Source of the DNA: Theobroma cacao
Lineage: Eukaryota; Streptophyta; Magnoliopsida; Malvales; Malvaceae
Direction of reading: 5' to 3'
Length of the DNA: 64,000 nt
Assembly: GCF_000208745.1 (NCBI RefSeq)
Contig: NC_030854.1
Coordinates: 5,971,789-6,035,788, forward strand
Part shown: positions 60,376 to 64,000 of the stretch, piece after piece
How positions within the stretch are numbered: the stretch's first letter is position 1
How the letters are laid out: each line of letters begins with the position of its first letter
Made by a program: the position numbers and the translations under genes
Notes under the pieces: generated by a model
The model's database searches: none
Told to the model about the DNA's origin: nothing
Seen by the model: only the letters and a program-made list of their open reading frames with translations

Positions 60376-63300
60376 TAATGGTTTTAATGCTTTTAATGGT
60401 TTTCTTGACCTTTTTCGACATTTGAAAGAGTGACATGAAGAAAAGTGGCATGCTGTTCATTATGAACCTCAATAGTGTGACACATCCACCTATCGATAAC
60501 GCCTTATCTTTCCACGTAGCTAATTTGTTTTCTAACTTTTGAATGAAAAGCTGCTAGATGTTAATAAAACCAGCCAAGGCACCAAAAGGGAGGCCAAGGT
60601 ATGATGTTGGAAGGAACCTAAGTTGACAGCCAACAAGCTTAGCCCACTACCTTACAGATTGCTAGTCCACACCCACACCATAAAGAAAACTCTTTTGAAA
60701 ATTGGTTTTGAGGCTAGAGACAACTTGAAAGCATCTAAGTAGTCTTTGAGTGTTAAGGAGAAAATGAGGATCTGAGTCACAAAGGATTACCGTATCATTG
60801 GCGTATTGCAAATGAGTGACATTAACTCCCAAGGAATTGACATCAATCCCTTTGATGAGTCGATGTTTAGCAACTTTATATATCGTGGTGCTAAGAACCT
60901 CAACCACAATATTAAAGAGCAAAGGAAAAAGTGGACAACCTTATCATAGACCTCTCTTCAAACGCACCTCTCTAGAGGGAGAGCCATTAACGAGAATGGA
61001 CACTATGGCAGTGGTGATCCATGATTGGACCCACATATGCATTTTCCATGGAGAAATCCAAAAAATCCCAAGTTACACTATCAAAAGACTTCTTGAAGTC
61101 AACTTTGAGAAAAATCCCACCTTTTTCGTTCTTTTTCATGGACTTAATCATTTAATTGGTGATGAAAGCGTAGTTGAGAAGCTATTTTCTTTGGATGAAG
61201 GCGAATTGATTAACTCCGACTATCTCATCAATAACTTTTCGTAGTCAAATAGCTACAGCTTTGGCAATGATCTTATAGATGCAGCCAATGAGACTGATCA
61301 AACGGAAGTCATTGAGGGAGCTTGAGTTGTCTTTCTTAGGCACCAAGGTGATGAAAGAAGCATTAATCCTTTTTTCTTTTATCCCAGAGTTTTGAAAATC
61401 AGCAACAAAGGCCATCACATCATCTTTTATTACCCTATTCTATTTTTTAATGAAGGAAAAGTTAAAACCATTAGGTCTTAGGGCTTTGTTACCATCACAA
61501 CTATCAATGACACCCTAAATTTCTTGTGCAGAGAAATAGACCTGGCAATTTTAGACACAGCACGTTAACACGACATAGAAAGACATAAAGTTAAATAGGT
61601 TTGGGTTTAGCCTTAACGTATTTCGTGTCTAATCGTGTTTGACACGTTTAAGACACGAAAATTTTCGTGTCTTAACATGTCAAACATGAGTAACACATTT
61701 AAACATGTTTAATTAATCGTATTAATCGTGTTATAGTGTTTAAACATATAAACGTGTTTAATTATGTTATCATGTTTAAACGTGTATACATGACACGCTT
61801 ATCAACTTGTTAAAAATTCATAGTCAAAGACTATTTTAGCCTTATTTAAATAATTTCAAACAATTATTTTAATTAGATTTTTAAATTTTATAAAAATAAT
61901 AATGTAATTATGTCATGCCCAAATCCTAATTTTAAAGTTTGTTTTGTTATATTTGATGTTCTTGTTATTTTGTTTTGTTATAATTGTTTTTATAATTATT
62001 GATTTTAAATTTAAATAATAAAATTATAGTTAATTGTAAATATTTTATTTAATCGTGTTATTAATTGTGTTGTGTCATATATTGACACGTTTAACAAACG
62101 TGTGGTATCGTGTTACACGGTTATTAAATGTATACGCGTACGTATTTTAAATTTAAGACATGAATAGTATTCGTATCATATTCGTGTTTAACCTTAATGT
62201 GTTTCTTGTCTAATCATGTCTGACACATTTAAGATACGAAAACACGAATTGTCAAGTCTACAGAGAAAGGAGAATTAAGGAAAGCAACAAATTGTTCATT
62301 GAGCGTGGCTATATGGCAACTAAGTTCCCTCAATCTCACCATAGTTTGATGGCTGCATAAATCGGGAAAATGACTTGCAACTACTTCTCTAATTTCAGCT
62401 GGATCAATGACCTCTCTACCAAGATAAGTAAAACTGATGATGAGGTTTGATCTATGCCTGGCGAGTGTTACATTGTGAAAATAATGCATGTTATGGTCAC
62501 GCTCAAGGAACCACTTGACTCGGGCTTTTTTATGCCATGCCCTCTCGTCTAGACGTAAATGTTTCCAAAGTTCACTTTTTTCTCAACAAAACTCGTTCTC
62601 AACATAGCATCAGAATTACCTTGCTGAATGGCGAGCTCAACACAATGAATGTCCGCTTCCAGATTACAAATATTAGCACTCATGTTTCCATAGACCCTCT
62701 GCTACCACTGCTTAATAGTGTGTTTAACACCTCTCAATCTGAGCCAAATAGATGCCGACTTACCTTTAAACCTCTGTGTCTCGTGCCATGCCTCTAAAAA
62801 CATATCATTAAAAAAATTATCCTCCAACTAGTGGTTGAAGAACTTGAAAGGCTAAGGGCCTCAGTTATACTCCTCAAGGCATATCATAATAGGGTTGTGA
62901 TTGGAAATGGAAGCGGGAAACAGAGTTGCACTAAGCTGGGCCATTTCTCCACTAACTCAACTGCAATAAGGAACCTGTCCAGTCTACTAAAAGAGACACC
63001 ATCTCTACATTTACGCTAGGTGAAGCTATTGTCGTTCAAAGGGATGGCCATAAAACCTATCCCTTAGATGAAATTGCTAAACTGTATCATAGAGCTGTCA
63101 ACAAGCTTACAGCCGAATCTTTCCCCAATGCATTTTACCGCATTGAAGTCACCACTGATAACCCAAGCAATGTTCCATGCCCTGATGGCCTAAAAAAGTT
63201 CTCCCAAAAAAATAAACCGTTCACCTTCACCATTAGGACCATAAATATTTCCAATGTGGACAAATGCATTCAGCCCCTAAATTTTACCTTTTATGAGAAT

Positions 63301-63600
63301 GAACCTTCTGCTCACCATCAATTCCTCCACCCTAAAATAATCGTCTCTCCAACAGGCAAGCAAGCCACTTGACGCTCCTTCTGCAACTGATGCAATCTAA
63401 CCACATGTACCTCTTCCCCATATTTTGTCAACAGTTCTGGCATCAACATTATGTAATTTTGTTTCTTACAGCAGAATGAAATTCGGCTTGTATTTAAGAG
63501 AAAGACTATGCACAACTCCTTTTTTTTAAGTCTCCCAAGTCCACGTATGTTCCAAGAAATAGCAGTGATGAAAGATAAAAATAAACACACACACAATAAC
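60376..63600 (-). pseudogene. L1-type LINE ORF2 remnant
   Basis: On minus, an endonuclease start ITAISWNIRGLGRLKKKE (about 63560) is followed by VISGDFNAVKCIGERFG (about 63200). The RT blocks are FRLISLIGCIYKIIAK, QFAFIQRK, KVDFKKSFDSVTWDFL (about 61480-61060), then THLQYANDTVILCDSD (about 60800; the usual YADD reads YAND). The C-terminal YLGLPFGALAGF and LATWKDKALSIGG complete it (about 60600-60480). Frame changes and stops abound. A hAT element (61537-62260) sits between the endonuclease and RT parts. Confidence 0.8.
61529..62268. mobile_element. hAT-type non-autonomous element, copy 2, in the LINE
   Basis: The element runs 61537-62260 (724 bp), flanked by a perfect 8-bp duplication CAGAGAAA (61529-61536 and 62261-62268). 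Its ends are TAGACCTGGCAATTTT and the complement of TAGACTTGACAATTC. It shares most of its length with copy 1 at 54152-54982 but is about 107 bp shorter. The subterminal regions are dense in ACACG, CGTGT and TTTAAGACA words, which resemble hAT transposase binding sites. No coding region was seen. Confidence 0.85.
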
Positions 63601-64000
63601 AAACAGGAAACAGCATAATCAAGTCAAATTTTTCCTTCATCAATGTCAACAAAAACACTAACCATGTCAGAATCATCATGATGATCAAAGATCATCATGT
63701 GTAAAAAATTGGTTAGGGAATTCTATTTTTATAGAGCAAAAAGATCCTAGTCTTAGTTGATTAAGGAGTGCAATAACAATTGCAAAATAACTCTTCCAAG
63801 ATTATAATTCTATTGTAAGATACTTATTCTAAGATTATCATTCTTTGCCTATTGGTTGGGTAAGCATAATTTGTATTCAGCTTGAATTGCAAATCGACCA
63901 AGACATATTAGGTTTCTAAGATATCCTAGAAAAAATTTGCCAAATAGAGTGCAAGTAAATATCGATGTAAAAATAATTTAAATTTCATGACTTGTCCACT
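63601..64000. other. Window end, no feature recognised
   Basis: AT-rich sequence upstream of the LINE endonuclease start. It may be the LINE 5' leader (it is read toward the LINE on minus). No second signature was found. Confidence 0.35.

Noticed and set aside
60816..61244. Plus-strand frame of 142 codons
   Set aside because: It is antisense to the LINE reverse transcriptase.

Overview
The window looks like nuclear DNA of a dicot plant, probably a woody rosid. The genes have many short exons with GT-AG introns, the spacers are AT-rich, and all of the repeats are of plant type. The exact species cannot be told from the sequence. No rRNA, intact tRNA, CRISPR or prokaryotic features were seen.

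Region 1 (1-13,330) is a gene island. From the left it holds a decayed minus-strand copy of a plastid Fe-S biosynthesis-family gene (At5g03900-like), an intron-less P-class PPR gene (minus), the histidine-biosynthesis gene HISN3 (plus, 8 exons) head to head with the PPR gene, and a SOUL heme-binding-like gene (plus, 8 exons). A tRNA-derived SINE abuts the HISN3 stop codon, and a MITE-like element lies between HISN3 and the SOUL gene.

Region 2 (13,331-36,335) is transposon territory. A second MITE copy carries a retroposed insert with an 11-bp target duplication. It is followed by one very large Mutator-like element (MULE), 15,109-36,326, about 21.2 kb. This element is delimited by matching 9-bp target duplications and degenerate terminal inverted repeats, and it has subterminal arrays of a short repeat in opposite orientation. 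Inside are a DUF1985/ULP1-peptidase-like gene (plus), a mutated MULE transposase gene (minus), two 'putative plant transposon protein' pseudogenes facing each other, a 3,055-bp solo LTR with a CATAT duplication, and a chimeric tandem triplication of LTR plus gene sequence.

Region 3 (36,336-51,660) returns to genes: an intron-less DUF4228/PADRE gene (minus), 8.6 kb of AT-rich spacer with transposon relics, and a 12-exon gene for a plastid protein with two glutaredoxin/GST-N-like modules. Its CPFC redox motif is encoded by a 19-nt micro-exon.

Region 4 (51,661-64,000) is nested retrotransposon debris: a Ty3/Gypsy gag remnant, a Copia LTR and pol remnant, a LINE in reverse orientation, and two related hAT-type elements with 8-bp duplications, one in the gag and one in the LINE.

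The host genes serve separate housekeeping roles and form no operon. From memory of Arabidopsis, their order matches two local neighbourhoods (At2g36230/At2g36240, and At5g03880-At5g03900 with its sister At3g10120/At3g10130). This suggests a conserved ancestral block into which the 21-kb MULE was inserted.
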